DNA of 64,000 nt from Corynebacterium falsenii (lineage in GTDB: Bacteria > Actinomycetota > Actinomycetes > Mycobacteriales > Mycobacteriaceae). Position numbers and translations under genes: made by a program. Under the pieces are notes generated by a model that had not been told where the DNA came from, ran no database searches, and saw nothing but the letters and a program-made list of their open reading frames with translations. Positions 8,407-17,646 of the stretch are shown one piece after another. Every line of letters starts with the position of its first letter. Position 1 is the stretch's first letter. The stretch is from assembly GCF_020099275.1 (NCBI RefSeq), contig NZ_CP083646.1, positions 124,001 to 188,000 of the forward strand, given 5' to 3'.

Positions 8407-11255
8407 TCGACGCAGTGGTTAGCCGGGGCCTTCACCGCCGAGCTGCTCGACGTGCCGAACTTCCGGGCGCTGCCGGTGGATTCGTCGCCGGCGACGGTGA
8501 CGGTGCGTTCCGACTCCGACGCTACCGCGTTGCTAAACGCCGGGGGCGTACCACCCACGTGCTCGAGGGAGTCCTCCTGGGCGGCGCGGACGGCCTGAGC
8601 GTGCAGGCGCTGGCGCTGCCTGATCTCCCGCATCTCGCGAAGCCGCTCCGTCCAGCCCTGCCACGAGTGCGTATTACGCATGATGGCGCGAGCGTAGTTG
8701 CGCTTAAGGATCCGGGCGCTGCGGCGCTCGATGAGCGCGGAGCTCATGAGCATCAGCAAGGTTGCCAGCAGGGGGTTGAGCAGACCCACGACAGCCAAAA
8801 TGATGCAGACCACGTTGTAGGCCCAGGACAACCAAATGTTCCAGTCCGCTGTGTTACGCACGTGGCGCACAAGGTTGATCGTCTCGGGAATGGCCAGCAC
8901 GTCTCCGCGCAGCAGCACCACATCGGCCGCGGCGGCTGCCGAGGAATCGATGTGATCCGCCGAGCCCATGAGAATGCCAACGTCCGCCACGCGCAAGGCA
9001 CCCATGATGTCGCGGTCACCCACCATGGCCACGCGCGTGCCCTGAGCGTGCAGGCCGCGCACTGTGGCTTCCTTGCGGTTCGGGGCGATGCCCGCCAACA
9101 CCGTGGAGATGCCCAGGGAGTTGGCGGTATGCCGGGCCACCGGGTAGGTATCGCGGGAGATCATGAAGGTCTCCAGCTCCATGTCCTCCAGCTTGTCAAT
9201 GGCCGCAGGAGCATCGTCCTTAAAGCTATCGGCGAGGTTGATTACGCCGCGGTCTTTGCCCTTCCAACTGACCACGATGGGCGAACCACCGGACAGCGCT
9301 GCGGCGGCCAAGCGGGAATCCCGCAGCTCGCCCAGGTCGCGGGGGCGCCACAGGCGGGCGGTGACATGCCGCATGTCGCCGTTGATGGGCAAGTCGACGG
9401 TGCCCTCGAAGGTTCCTTCCTTGGTCACCGTGACTTCGCCCGTTTCGATCCAGTGCGGCACGCTATCGCCACCGGCGTTGGCATCGCGGGCCTCGCGGTC
9501 GGCACGCACGATCGCGCGGCTGACTGCGTGCTTCGATTCCAGCGACAGGGCACCGGCCACGCGCAGCACCAGGTCCGGGTTCTCATCGTTGGCAGCGGTC
9601 ACGCCGATGACCCTCATGGGACCGGTCGTGAGCGTGCCCACACGGTTGAAGATGATCGAGTCGATGCTGGCGAGTTTGTGGATGGTGGTGGTATCGCGCA
9701 ACAACACGCCATCCGTGGCGGCCCGCCACAGCCCCAAGCGCAACGCCAGGGGCGCGGACACAGCCAGCGCCACGGGCGCGACTACAACGAGCACGGACAG
9801 CGCCGTGGCCATCGCCGCATCGAGCGAGCCGGTGTAGGCGTACCACGCGAAGAAGTCCGCCGCCGCGATGCCCAGCGCCCACGGCACCAGCAGGCTGGCA
9901 GTGCGGTTGGTCAGCTGGGCCACGCGGTTTTCATCCCGCGCGGCTCCCATGACCCACCGGTGCATCGCCGCGAGCCGAGTGCTGGACCCTGTGGCGTGCA
10001 CGCGGATTTTCAGGGGCTTGCCTAGGTTGCGCGCACCAGCGTAAATGGCATTGCCGACCGTGAGCACTTCGGTGCGGTGCAGGCCACCCACCGGCCCCAT
10101 GTCGACCTCTGACTTGCCGCTGATGATCTCGCCATCGCTGGGCACGATCATGCCGTTTTCCACCACAATGTCGTCGCCGGTGCGGATCTCACCGGTGGCG
10201 ATCTGCTTCTTCACCACCTCGGACTTGCGGTTCTTGCGCACCACCGTGACCTGCTTGGTGGATTGCACAGACAGCGCGGTGAGCATGGACTTCGACCGCA
10301 GCACGGTACGCCGGGACATGAGTCTGCCGAATAGCAGCAGAATGGTCACGCCGCAGGCGACGTCGAAAAAGATAGAGTCCTGGGTATAAGGGTTCGTCCA
10401 GCTTCCCGCCATGAGAATCTGCGAACTCTTCCACCCCACATCACCGGCGGGCGTCAGGGTCAGGATGAGCACCGAGAAGGCGTAAGCCACGAGGATGGCC
10501 AACGAGCTAGCGCCATCCAGCGCCGACATTCCCCGGCGTATACCGCCGATCATTGCCCGGTGGAAGGGCCACGCACACCACGTCACCACCGGGGTGGCCA
10601 GCGCCAGGCAGACCCACTGCCAGTAATCGAACTGCCACCCCTGCACCAGCTGGATCGCCACGACGGGAGCGCCGAACAGCACGGCCACGATCAACCGGGC
10701 TCGCGTGATGAGATCCCGGGCGGTGTGCAGCCCCTCGTTGGAGTCGAAAGGGTTGGTGCGATTGCGCAGCAGCCGCGAGCCATACGGGCGCTTACGGCGC
10801 TCCGCGGCGGCCCACACGCGGCGGTGCGCATCGGCGTGGCGGCGCATCCGGCGCCGGGTATCAGCCAGCTCAAGGCGGGACGACCGCCGGCGCAGAGAGG
10901 AATCGGTGAGCCAGCTATCCAGGCCATGCTTCGCCAGCGCGGCCTGGATATCATCCGGGTTCACGTGATCCTCGGCGGAGATCCAGGCCATCTTGGTGGA
11001 ATACACCACGGAAGCTTCCACGCCCGGAAGCGCATTGAGTTCTTCCTGGACCGTGGTGGCGTCCACCGCCGACTCGAGCCCTTCGAGCCGGTAGGAGAAA
11101 CTGGTGAGCCGCCGTCCCTGACGGTGGACGAGGCGTTGGTGATAGTCCGTGCTGCCGTCTGCCGCATCGAGGTCGAAGCCCGCCTGCGTTGCTGCGGTGC
11201 GGGCCTCCAAAATGGCAGCGTCGACGTCCTCAACGCTGATGTCTCGATCCGCCAC
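8397..11255 (-). CDS. P1B-type ATPase homologue with all catalytic motifs lost (pseudo-pump)
   Basis: 952 residues with the full layout of a heavy-metal P-type ATPase: a ferredoxin-like HMA domain (about 45-115), paired helices, actuator domain, the ion-site helix, P- and N-domains and two final helices. Every signature residue is changed. The HMA domain lacks CxxC. The ion-site CPC reads A-P-V (493-495). The phosphorylation motif DKTGT reads NRVGT, with Asn537 in place of the catalytic Asp. TGE is absent from the actuator loop, and the hinge GDGxND reads GDRDIM (746-751). The reading frame is intact, so it is not simply decaying. It cannot use the normal phosphorylation cycle; a structural, sensing or scaffold role in the heme locus is inference. 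The GTG start overlaps the preceding gene's stop (TAGTG). Confidence 0.85.
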   Translation of the reverse strand: MADRDISVEDVDAAILEARTAATQAGFDLDAADGSTDYHQRLVHRQGRRLTSFSYRLEGLESAVDATTVQEELNALPGVEASVVYSTKMAWISAEDHVNPDDIQAALAKHGLDSWLTDSSLRRRSSRLELADTRRRMRRHADAHRRVWAAAERRKRPYGSRLLRNRTNPFDSNEGLHTARDLITRARLIVAVLFGAPVVAIQLVQGWQFDYWQWVCLALATPVVTWCAWPFHRAMIGGIRRGMSALDGASSLAILVAYAFSVLILTLTPAGDVGWKSSQILMAGSWTNPYTQDSIFFDVACGVTILLLFGRLMSRRTVLRSKSMLTALSVQSTKQVTVVRKNRKSEVVKKQIATGEIRTGDDIVVENGMIVPSDGEIISGKSEVDMGPVGGLHRTEVLTVGNAIYAGARNLGKPLKIRVHATGSSTRLAAMHRWVMGAARDENRVAQLTNRTASLLVPWALGIAAADFFAWYAYTGSLDAAMATALSVLVVVAPVALAVSAPLALRLGLWRAATDGVLLRDTTTIHKLASIDSIIFNRVGTLTTGPMRVIGVTAANDENPDLVLRVAGALSLESKHAVSRAIVRADREARDANAGGDSVPHWIETGEVTVTKEGTFEGTVDLPINGDMRHVTARLWRPRDLGELRDSRLAAAALSGGSPIVVSWKGKDRGVINLADSFKDDAPAAIDKLEDMELETFMISRDTYPVARHTANSLGISTVLAGIAPNRKEATVRGLHAQGTRVAMVGDRDIMGALRVADVGILMGSADHIDSSAAAAADVVLLRGDVLAIPETINLVRHVRNTADWNIWLSWAYNVVCIILAVVGLLNPLLATLLMLMSSALIERRSARILKRNYARAIMRNTHSWQGWTERLREMREIRQRQRLHAQAVRAAQEDSLEHVGGTPPAFSNAVASESERTVTVAGDESTGSARKFGTSSSSAVKAPANHCVEKD

Positions 11256-11821
11256 TACTGGACACCATCCTCAGTGATTCCCGTAGCCCCGGTAGTGCCG
11301 TTGGCCCTGGTAGCCCCAGTATCTTCGGGATCCAGGCGGTGTCCGGCGTCGAAATAAGGATCAGCCGATGGCCGATAGGCCAGCAGCAACGCGACCGCCA
11401 ACAGCAGGGCCATGAGTGCCTGGCCCATGCCGGTGAACTGGAACACCCAGCCGGCGAGCATGAAGAAAATGCCGAGCGCGCCGAGCCACAGCACCCACCT
11501 GCGCTTGCGGCGATATCCGTCGCGAATGCCGGATGCCAACACCGCCAGAGCAGCGCCGATGACGAGGTTGATTCCGCCGAGAATGCGAGTGTTGTTGAGG
11601 ACGAACTGCATAGCTTCGGCCTCCGTCTCGTTCTCCGGCGCGCGATCCCACTGCGCCGTGAGCATAAAGAATCCGCTGACGATCATAAGCACCGCGACGA
11701 TGAGCACCAGAGCGAACGCCGCGATGGCCGTGCGCGGGGTCGGGTCCCCTGGCTTCCACTTGGTGGTACTGCGGTTGGGGTCGTCGGAGTCGCTAGCCAT
11801 CGAGGGAAACATCGTCGGCAT
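11255..11821 (-). CDS. Conserved four-helix membrane protein of the heme locus
   Basis: Unrecognised family. 188 residues with four hydrophobic segments, at roughly 33-55, 78-98, 108-125 and 130-147, and hydrophilic ends; the C-terminal tail is Gly/Thr/Ala-rich. It sits between two other membrane-protein genes and overlaps the ATPase-like gene by its stop codon, so the three are likely co-translated. Met codons at positions 1, 4 and 8 are all possible starts. Similar small membrane proteins lie downstream of hemB in corynebacteria, but no function is known to me. Confidence 0.7.
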   Translation of the reverse strand: MPTMFPSMASDSDDPNRSTTKWKPGDPTPRTAIAAFALVLIVAVLMIVSGFFMLTAQWDRAPENETEAEAMQFVLNNTRILGGINLVIGAALAVLASGIRDGYRRKRRWVLWLGALGIFFMLAGWVFQFTGMGQALMALLLAVALLLAYRPSADPYFDAGHRLDPEDTGATRANGTTGATGITEDGVQ

Positions 11822-11823
11822 GG

Positions 11824-12510
11824 TTAGCGCCCGCCCTTCTTATCGGTCTTGTCTGCCTTGTTTGCCTTGTCTGATTTTTCCTTCTTTTGTTCTTCTCGAC
11901 GCCGCTCCAGGGCAACCTGGTACTTCTCGATCTCCGCGTCGGATGGAATACCAAACCACTCGCGGTTGCCCGGACGAGCCATGAACCACATGCCGACCGG
12001 AGCGATCACGCCGGAAAGGATCGCGAGAACACCAAGGAGAAGAACGAAGCCCACCGGCATCGTCGCCGGCGGAGTGGAAAACACGAGCAGCAGCGCGCTG
12101 AACGCAAGGTAGAGCGAACCGACGTTGAGGAACGAGCGGGAGTACACCGCACCGCGCCCGGCCCGGGTGGCGAGATACGCGCAGATCGCGGCCGCGGCGA
12201 TGAGCAACACGGTCATGCTGATGTTCAGGGCGGTGGTCAGGGAGTCCACGGACATATTCTTGTCCAGCGCCGGCCCGAAGGAGCTCTTATCGTCCAAGTA
12301 GTCCTTCGCCTGCTGGCGCAGCGCACGCGGATCCGCCACGTTGGCGACGTACTGCACCACGGCGGAGAGAACCTGGAGGGCGGACACGGAAAGCCATGCC
12401 CACACGCCGTAGCGCACGTCCTCCGGAGCCTTTTTGAACGACGGTGCGAGTCCATCCTTGCGGCCGACCTTGGGCGGGGTCGGCATCTTGGTGTTTGCGT
12501 TGCTGTTCAT
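11824..12510 (-). CDS. Conserved membrane protein of the heme locus
   Basis: Unrecognised. About 228 residues if translation starts at the ATG at 12510 (the frame runs to 12567, but the added residues look non-coding). Four hydrophobic segments are visible, followed by a charged C-terminal tail rich in Lys, Glu and Asp. The N-terminus is Pro/Lys-rich and cytoplasmic in character. It is first in a leftward operon with the 188-residue membrane protein and the ATPase-like gene, two bases apart, and divergent from the serine protease gene, with a shared promoter gap of under 80 bases. Confidence 0.7.
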   Translation of the reverse strand: MNSNANTKMPTPPKVGRKDGLAPSFKKAPEDVRYGVWAWLSVSALQVLSAVVQYVANVADPRALRQQAKDYLDDKSSFGPALDKNMSVDSLTTALNISMTVLLIAAAAICAYLATRAGRGAVYSRSFLNVGSLYLAFSALLLVFSTPPATMPVGFVLLLGVLAILSGVIAPVGMWFMARPGNREWFGIPSDAEIEKYQVALERRREEQKKEKSDKANKADKTDKKGGR

Positions 12511-12588
12511 ACCACTGCCTACACTACTGTGTCGGTTGCCTGTCCGTGGGAAACGCCCAATGGTCATTCTGTGCTGCGCGGGGCTACG

Positions 12589-13647
12589 ATGAGCCTAATG
12601 AACTATGGCCAGCCACCCACCCCGAACCACCTCGGCGGGGATAACCGCACGCACCACCGCCCCCACCATGCGACGTGCGTTTCCGTGGCCATCCCATTGC
12701 TCAGCGCTGCACTCGTAGTAGCTCTGGTGGCGCTGCTCGTTGTGGTAGTCAGCGATCGCAAGGCGATGAGCATGATTCCCTGGGCGGGGTCGGATGGGCG
12801 GTACCACAAGACCCGCCCGTCTGATTCCTATCTTCTTAATCCCGGCGATCCCGGCTTCGACCAACAGGAAGCCAACGCAGTTGCCCAATACGGCGATCCA
12901 GAAAACGGCCAGGTGACCTACCCAGACCTGCCCTGGACGACCTTTACTCACCCCACCCCCGGTATGACCATCGATATGGCAGAGGAATCATCCTGCACCC
13001 TGGGATTCATCGGATCGCAAGGGGCGGGGTATGCCGGCATGACGAGCCCGGGATCAGACGTGGGGCTCACCGCTGGGCACTGCAGTATCGATGGTGATTA
13101 CTCCGTTGTGCACTGGTCCACGAACACCTCGGGCAACCCTGATCTCACCCTAGGAGTTTTCGGTACGGCCGAGCATGAGGACGTCGACCGCGGCGGTGAC
13201 GTCGACGGGGATACGGACTTCTCCGAAATCGCCATTCCCCCGCAGCTCGAGCCTTCACACCTCGTGGCTAATCGCTACCGCGTCACGCAGGTGTGGGGCC
13301 CCGATAACCTCCAAGAGGGGATGCAGGTGTGCAAGTACGGCTTCCGGACCGGGGAAACGTGCGGCCCGGTCATCAGCTGGAATAGCGCCTACGTGCGCAT
13401 CAACCTGTTCTCCCTCATTGGGGATTCCGGGTCGCCTGCCTACGTGAAGCTCAGAGACGGTACCGTGGCCGCCCTGGGATTGCTGTCTGGTTCGCCGTTC
13501 GACCACGATGAGGTCAACGACTACGTCACGGACTTCGCCCTAGTTAAGCCCGTGATCGATGCGATGGGCATCGACCTCGTGACCCCCGCTGGGGCGGTGC
13601 AGGACAATCGACAGATCCTGCCCAAGACTCCGGCGGTCGGCCGTTAG
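12589..13647 (+). CDS. Membrane-anchored trypsin-like serine protease
   Basis: Secreted or anchored protease of the chymotrypsin fold. From the ATG at 12589 it has 352 residues; the ATG at 12598 is equally possible. A hydrophobic helix at about 34-55 would anchor it with the catalytic part outside. The triad is visible: His164 in LTAGHC, a likely Asp210 in DTDFSEI and Ser280 in GDSGSPA. A Cys pair flanks the His region, and another lies before the Ser. It is the only rightward gene in the heme locus, and its stop overlaps the hemB stop. Substrate unknown. Confidence 0.85.
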   Translation: MSLMNYGQPPTPNHLGGDNRTHHRPHHATCVSVAIPLLSAALVVALVALLVVVVSDRKAMSMIPWAGSDGRYHKTRPSDSYLLNPGDPGFDQQEANAVAQYGDPENGQVTYPDLPWTTFTHPTPGMTIDMAEESSCTLGFIGSQGAGYAGMTSPGSDVGLTAGHCSIDGDYSVVHWSTNTSGNPDLTLGVFGTAEHEDVDRGGDVDGDTDFSEIAIPPQLEPSHLVANRYRVTQVWGPDNLQEGMQVCKYGFRTGETCGPVISWNSAYVRINLFSLIGDSGSPAYVKLRDGTVAALGLLSGSPFDHDEVNDYVTDFALVKPVIDAMGIDLVTPAGAVQDNRQILPKTPAVGR

Positions 13648-14657
13648 CCCTTGAGCAGGCGGGCGGCCTTGACCGCCCAGTAGGTCAGGATGATGTCCGC
13701 ACCGGCGCGGCGCAGGCCGTAGAGGGATTCCATGATGGCCGGTTCCAGGTCGATCCAGCCGTTCTGAGCGGCCGCGCTGATCATCGCGTATTCGCCCGAG
13801 ACCTGATACGTCGCCACCGGCACCGGGGACATGTCGGCGATCTCGCGCAGCACATCCAGGTAGGGCATGCCGGGCTTGACCATCACCATGTCCGCGCCTT
13901 CGTCAATATCCAGCTGGGTTTCCAGGATGGACTCGCGCAGGTTGCGGGCATCCTGTTGGTAGGTGCGGCGATCGCCCTGCAGCGAGGATCCCACGGCTTC
14001 GCGGAACGGGCCGTAGAAAGCGGAGGCGTACTTCGCGGAGTAGGCCATGATGGAAACATCCTGGTGGCCAGCGTCATCCAACGCCTCCCGGATCACCTGA
14101 ACCTGCCCGTCCATCATGCCGGATGGGCTCACCACGTGGGCGCCGGCATTCGCCTGGGCCACAGCCATATCGGCGTAGCGCTGCAGTGTGGCGTCGTTTT
14201 CAACAACCGTGCGACCGCGATCGTCCACGGTGAGCACACCGCAGTGACCGTGGTCGGTGAACTCGTCCAGGCAGGTATCGGCGATGACGAGCACATCGTC
14301 GCCGAACCGCTCGCGCACGGCGGACAGGGCGCGGTTGAGCACGCCATCCTCGGCGATGCCACAGCTACCGTCGGCATCCTTGTCGCTATCGAGCGGCACG
14401 CCGAACAGGTCCACGGCCTTCACACCGGCCTCGGCGGCCTCCTCCACGGCGGCGAGCAAGGAGTCGGTGGTGTGCTGCTGTACACCCGGCAGGCTGGAGA
14501 TATCGCGCGGCGCATCCAGGCCGTCGGCGATGAACATGGGCAGCACGAACCGGCTGGGGTTGAGGTCGGTCTCCGCGGTGAAGTCGCGCATCACCGGGCT
14601 GGTGCGTAGGCGGCGTGGTCTGCGATGAGGGGGAAAGATTGAATTCATGTCCCCCAT
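13644..14657 (-). CDS. hemB: Delta-aminolevulinic acid dehydratase (porphobilinogen synthase)
   Basis: Condenses two 5-aminolevulinate molecules to porphobilinogen. 337 residues, normal length. RPRRLRTSP near the start, the Schiff-base lysine in MAYSAKYAS and the MVKPGMPYLD strand are all present. The metal-site region (ADTCLDEFTDHGHCG) carries Cys and His residues. The ATG at 14657 or the one three codons later may be used. It follows hemD by 14 bases in the order hemA-hemC-hemD-hemB. Confidence 0.95.
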   Translation of the reverse strand: MGDMNSIFPPHRRPRRLRTSPVMRDFTAETDLNPSRFVLPMFIADGLDAPRDISSLPGVQQHTTDSLLAAVEEAAEAGVKAVDLFGVPLDSDKDADGSCGIAEDGVLNRALSAVRERFGDDVLVIADTCLDEFTDHGHCGVLTVDDRGRTVVENDATLQRYADMAVAQANAGAHVVSPSGMMDGQVQVIREALDDAGHQDVSIMAYSAKYASAFYGPFREAVGSSLQGDRRTYQQDARNLRESILETQLDIDEGADMVMVKPGMPYLDVLREIADMSPVPVATYQVSGEYAMISAAAQNGWIDLEPAIMESLYGLRRAGADIILTYWAVKAARLLKG

Positions 14658-14671
14658 GCTACCGCTGGAGC

Positions 14672-16498
14672 TTAGGCCTTCTTCGCGGCGGTCTTGCGTC
14701 GCCTACGGCGCTTGCGCGGCGGCGGCAGCTGGCCGCTGGCTCGCAACTCGGCCACGTGCTCGGCCAGGGCATCCACCAGCTCCGGCACGCCAGCAGTTTC
14801 CGGCATCACGTCCACGCGCAGGCCATGTTCGCGAGCCGTCTGCGCGGCCATGGGGCCGATGCAGGCGATGATCGTCCGCGCGTGCGGCTTGCCGGCGATG
14901 CCCACGAGGTTCTTCACGGTCGACGAGGAGGTGAAGCACACCGCGTCGAAGCCGCCGGTCTTGATCATGTCGCGTACCTCGGGGCTGGGCGGGGCGGCGC
15001 GGACTGTGCGGTAGGCCACCACGTCCTCGACCTCCCAGCCGAGCTCGATGAGGCCATCGACCAGCACGTCCGTGGCGATATCCGCCCGTGGCAGCAGCAC
15101 GCGGTCCACCAGATCCAAGTCCGGGTCGTGCGGCGGGAACACGTCCACGAGCCCGGAGGCGTTGCGGGCATCGGCCTTGGGCAGCAGCTCCGGGGTGATG
15201 CCGAGGTCACGCACGGCCTGGGCGGTCTTCGGCCCCACGGCGGCCACGCGCACGCCGGCGAGCGCGCGGGCATCGAGCCCGAACTCCCGCAGCTTTTCCC
15301 ACGTGGCCTTCACGGCGTTGACGCTGGTGAAAACGATCCAGTGGTAGCGGCCGTCCACGAGCCCCTTGATGGCGCGTTCCATCTGCACGGGGCTGCGCGG
15401 CGGCTCCACGGAGATCGTTGGAACCTCCATGGGGATGGCGCCGTGGGAGGCCAGGCGAGCGCTCATCGGACCGGCTTGGCTCTTCGCGCGCGGCACCAGC
15501 ACGGTCCAGCCGTACAGGGCGCGGTTTTCCCACCACGAGTACTTGGAGCGGTTGCCCACCTGCGAGCCGATGGTGACGATGAGCTCGTCCGGCAGCTCGC
15601 CCTCCTTGGCCGCTGGGCCAGATGCCGCAGCGATGGACTTCAGCGTGTCCAACGTGACGTCGTAGCTGCGCTGCCTGCGCGTGGTGCCGTGCAGGGTCAC
15701 GGTCGCTGGGGTGGATCCGGGCATGCCACGGGACTTCAGCTCGCTGGCGATGGTCTGCAGGTCAGCCGGGGTGGCGGTGAGGATCATGGGCAGGCCCGCG
15801 CTGGCGAGCTGGTCCCAGTCCGTGCCGCCGCGTACGTCAGCCTCGGTGACGTCCGGTCCCAGGCCGATACCGGTGAATGCGGGCACGGCCACGGACCCGG
15901 TCATGCCGGGTACAACCTGGAACTCCGCGCCGAGCTTAGCCACTTCTTGCAGCTCCTGCATGACCGCGGGGTTGCTCAGCGGGTTGCCTGCCACGAGCCG
16001 GACCACGTCGTTACCTGCGCGCGTGCACGCCACCATTTGCTCGGCAATGACCTCGGGCGCCACGACCTGGTCGGCGGACTCTGCGTCGGTGCCCGGCTCG
16101 GCGGCGGTGGCCTGGGCAGTGTTTTCGGCACCTGGTTGCTCAGCTTCGCCGTTATCGTCGACGCCACCAGCCGTCACCGGCGCCGGGGCTGCAATAATGA
16201 TTTCGGCGGCGGTCGGCGGCGCGGGCCGTGGTGGTTTGCGCCGTGCTCCGGCTTCCTTGGCTGCCTTGACTTGTGCTTGCCAGGCAGCTTCGGCTTCGTC
16301 CAGCTTGTGCTGGGGTACGGGTACCTGCGCTGCTACGAGAGCGCGCACCCCGGTGAGCACCATGGGGTCCACCCAGGCGTGTGCGGTGTGTTCCAGCACG
16401 TCGCGGGCCTTGATGGTGAGCAAATCCGGGTTGCCGGGCCCGGCGCCCACGAATAGGACGCGGCCAGGCTGGGCTGTGGCCATTCCGGAGGTTGTCAT
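14672..16498 (-). CDS. hemD: Uroporphyrinogen-III synthase fused to a degenerate SUMT-like domain
   Basis: Closes hydroxymethylbilane to uroporphyrinogen III through the C-terminal half (about 330-590). The N-terminal half resembles uroporphyrinogen-III C-methyltransferase: VGAGPGNPDLLTIKA at 16-30 and VVPGMTGSVAVPAF further on. The SAM-binding GDPFxFGRG segment, however, reads AGNPLSNPAV, and about 65 Ala/Pro/Glu-rich residues are inserted near 75-140. The methylase activity is therefore doubtful. The C-terminus is a very basic tail (RRRRRKTAAKK). Fused HemD proteins of this kind are known in mycobacteria and corynebacteria. Confidence 0.88.
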   Translation of the reverse strand: MTTSGMATAQPGRVLFVGAGPGNPDLLTIKARDVLEHTAHAWVDPMVLTGVRALVAAQVPVPQHKLDEAEAAWQAQVKAAKEAGARRKPPRPAPPTAAEIIIAAPAPVTAGGVDDNGEAEQPGAENTAQATAAEPGTDAESADQVVAPEVIAEQMVACTRAGNDVVRLVAGNPLSNPAVMQELQEVAKLGAEFQVVPGMTGSVAVPAFTGIGLGPDVTEADVRGGTDWDQLASAGLPMILTATPADLQTIASELKSRGMPGSTPATVTLHGTTRRQRSYDVTLDTLKSIAAASGPAAKEGELPDELIVTIGSQVGNRSKYSWWENRALYGWTVLVPRAKSQAGPMSARLASHGAIPMEVPTISVEPPRSPVQMERAIKGLVDGRYHWIVFTSVNAVKATWEKLREFGLDARALAGVRVAAVGPKTAQAVRDLGITPELLPKADARNASGLVDVFPPHDPDLDLVDRVLLPRADIATDVLVDGLIELGWEVEDVVAYRTVRAAPPSPEVRDMIKTGGFDAVCFTSSSTVKNLVGIAGKPHARTIIACIGPMAAQTAREHGLRVDVMPETAGVPELVDALAEHVAELRASGQLPPPRKRRRRRKTAAKKA

Positions 16499-16587
16499 CG
16501 GTGGTGGGACTTTCTATCTTGAACGTTCAGCAGGGTCAGTAACCGGGAGTGCGCGGGGTTTGTGCGCTGGTTGTGCGGGGTATAACG

Positions 16588-17646
16588 CTATAGCGCGTCT
16601 GCGACGAGCTGAGCTGCGCCAGCGTCGAGCAGAGCCAGCCCCACGGCTCTGCCTATTCGTTTGGCTCCGTCGAGCACGATGTCGCGCTGGTCGGCATCGC
16701 TGGTGTCGCTAGGCTGAGTGGCGGTCATGGCGCGCCACTCGTCGTCGTCGAGTCTCCAGGTGTCCTCTTTCACGAGGGATTCCTGGCCATCGATGCCGAA
16801 CACGCCGCCGGTGAAGGATAGGGTTCGCCCGTCCTCGGACCAGGTGGTGTGGGCGGCCACGGGGGCGGTGCATCCGGCCTCCAGGGTCGAAAGCATCGCG
16901 CGCTCGGCCACGGCAGCGGCGTGGCTGGGCAGGTGGTCGAGTCCCTTGACGGCGTTCCACGCCTGCTCGTCGTCGGCGCGGACCTCTACGCTCAGGGCGC
17001 CTTGGGCGGGGGCGGGCATCACCACGGTGGGGTCGATGGACTCGGCGGCACGGTCGAGCAGTCCGACGCGTTCCAGGCCTGCGCGGGCGAGCACGACTGC
17101 GTCGAGGTCCTCTTCGGTGCGGCGCATGCGCGTGTCGATGTTGCCGCGTAGCGGGAGCAGTTGCAGGTCTGGGCGGGCGGCGCGGATTTGGGAGACGCGG
17201 CGCGGAGCGCCTGTTCCCACCTTGGCGCCCTTGGGTAGGTCCATGAGGGTGAGGTTGTTGCGGCTCACCAGCACCTCGCGGGGGTCAACGCGCTGCGGCA
17301 CGACCGTCTTGAAGCGGGGATCCGGCGCGGTGGGCAGGTCCTTGAAGGAGTGCACGGCGATGTCGCACTCTCCGGCGGCGAGGGCGGAGCGCAGGGTTTC
17401 GGTGAACACGCCCACGCCGATTTGGCGCACGGGCGTTCCCGCAGCCTGCGAGGCATCGCCGGGGGTGTGCACGATGTGCAACTCGGCCGCGTGACCGCCG
17501 GCCACGATGCCATCGAGCACGTGCGTCGATTGCGTGGTGGCTAGGTTCGATCCGCGTGTGCCAATGAGCAGGGTGCGCTCGCCGGTGCTCGGCGTGGTGT
17601 TGCCCCGGTCGGCCCGGGCCTCGGGGTGAGTAGCATCGGCCGTCAT
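16588..17646 (-). CDS. hemC: Porphobilinogen deaminase (hydroxymethylbilane synthase)
   Basis: Joins four porphobilinogens into hydroxymethylbilane using a dipyrromethane cofactor. 352 residues. IGTRGSNLATTQS near the N-terminus, HSFKDLPT, the RRVSQIRAARPDL segment and the cofactor-attachment Cys in LEAGCTAPVAA (near 260) are visible. Its ATG directly abuts the hemA stop, indicating coupling. An 88-bp gap separates it from hemD. Confidence 0.95.
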   Translation of the reverse strand: MTADATHPEARADRGNTTPSTGERTLLIGTRGSNLATTQSTHVLDGIVAGGHAAELHIVHTPGDASQAAGTPVRQIGVGVFTETLRSALAAGECDIAVHSFKDLPTAPDPRFKTVVPQRVDPREVLVSRNNLTLMDLPKGAKVGTGAPRRVSQIRAARPDLQLLPLRGNIDTRMRRTEEDLDAVVLARAGLERVGLLDRAAESIDPTVVMPAPAQGALSVEVRADDEQAWNAVKGLDHLPSHAAAVAERAMLSTLEAGCTAPVAAHTTWSEDGRTLSFTGGVFGIDGQESLVKEDTWRLDDDEWRAMTATQPSDTSDADQRDIVLDGAKRIGRAVGLALLDAGAAQLVADAL

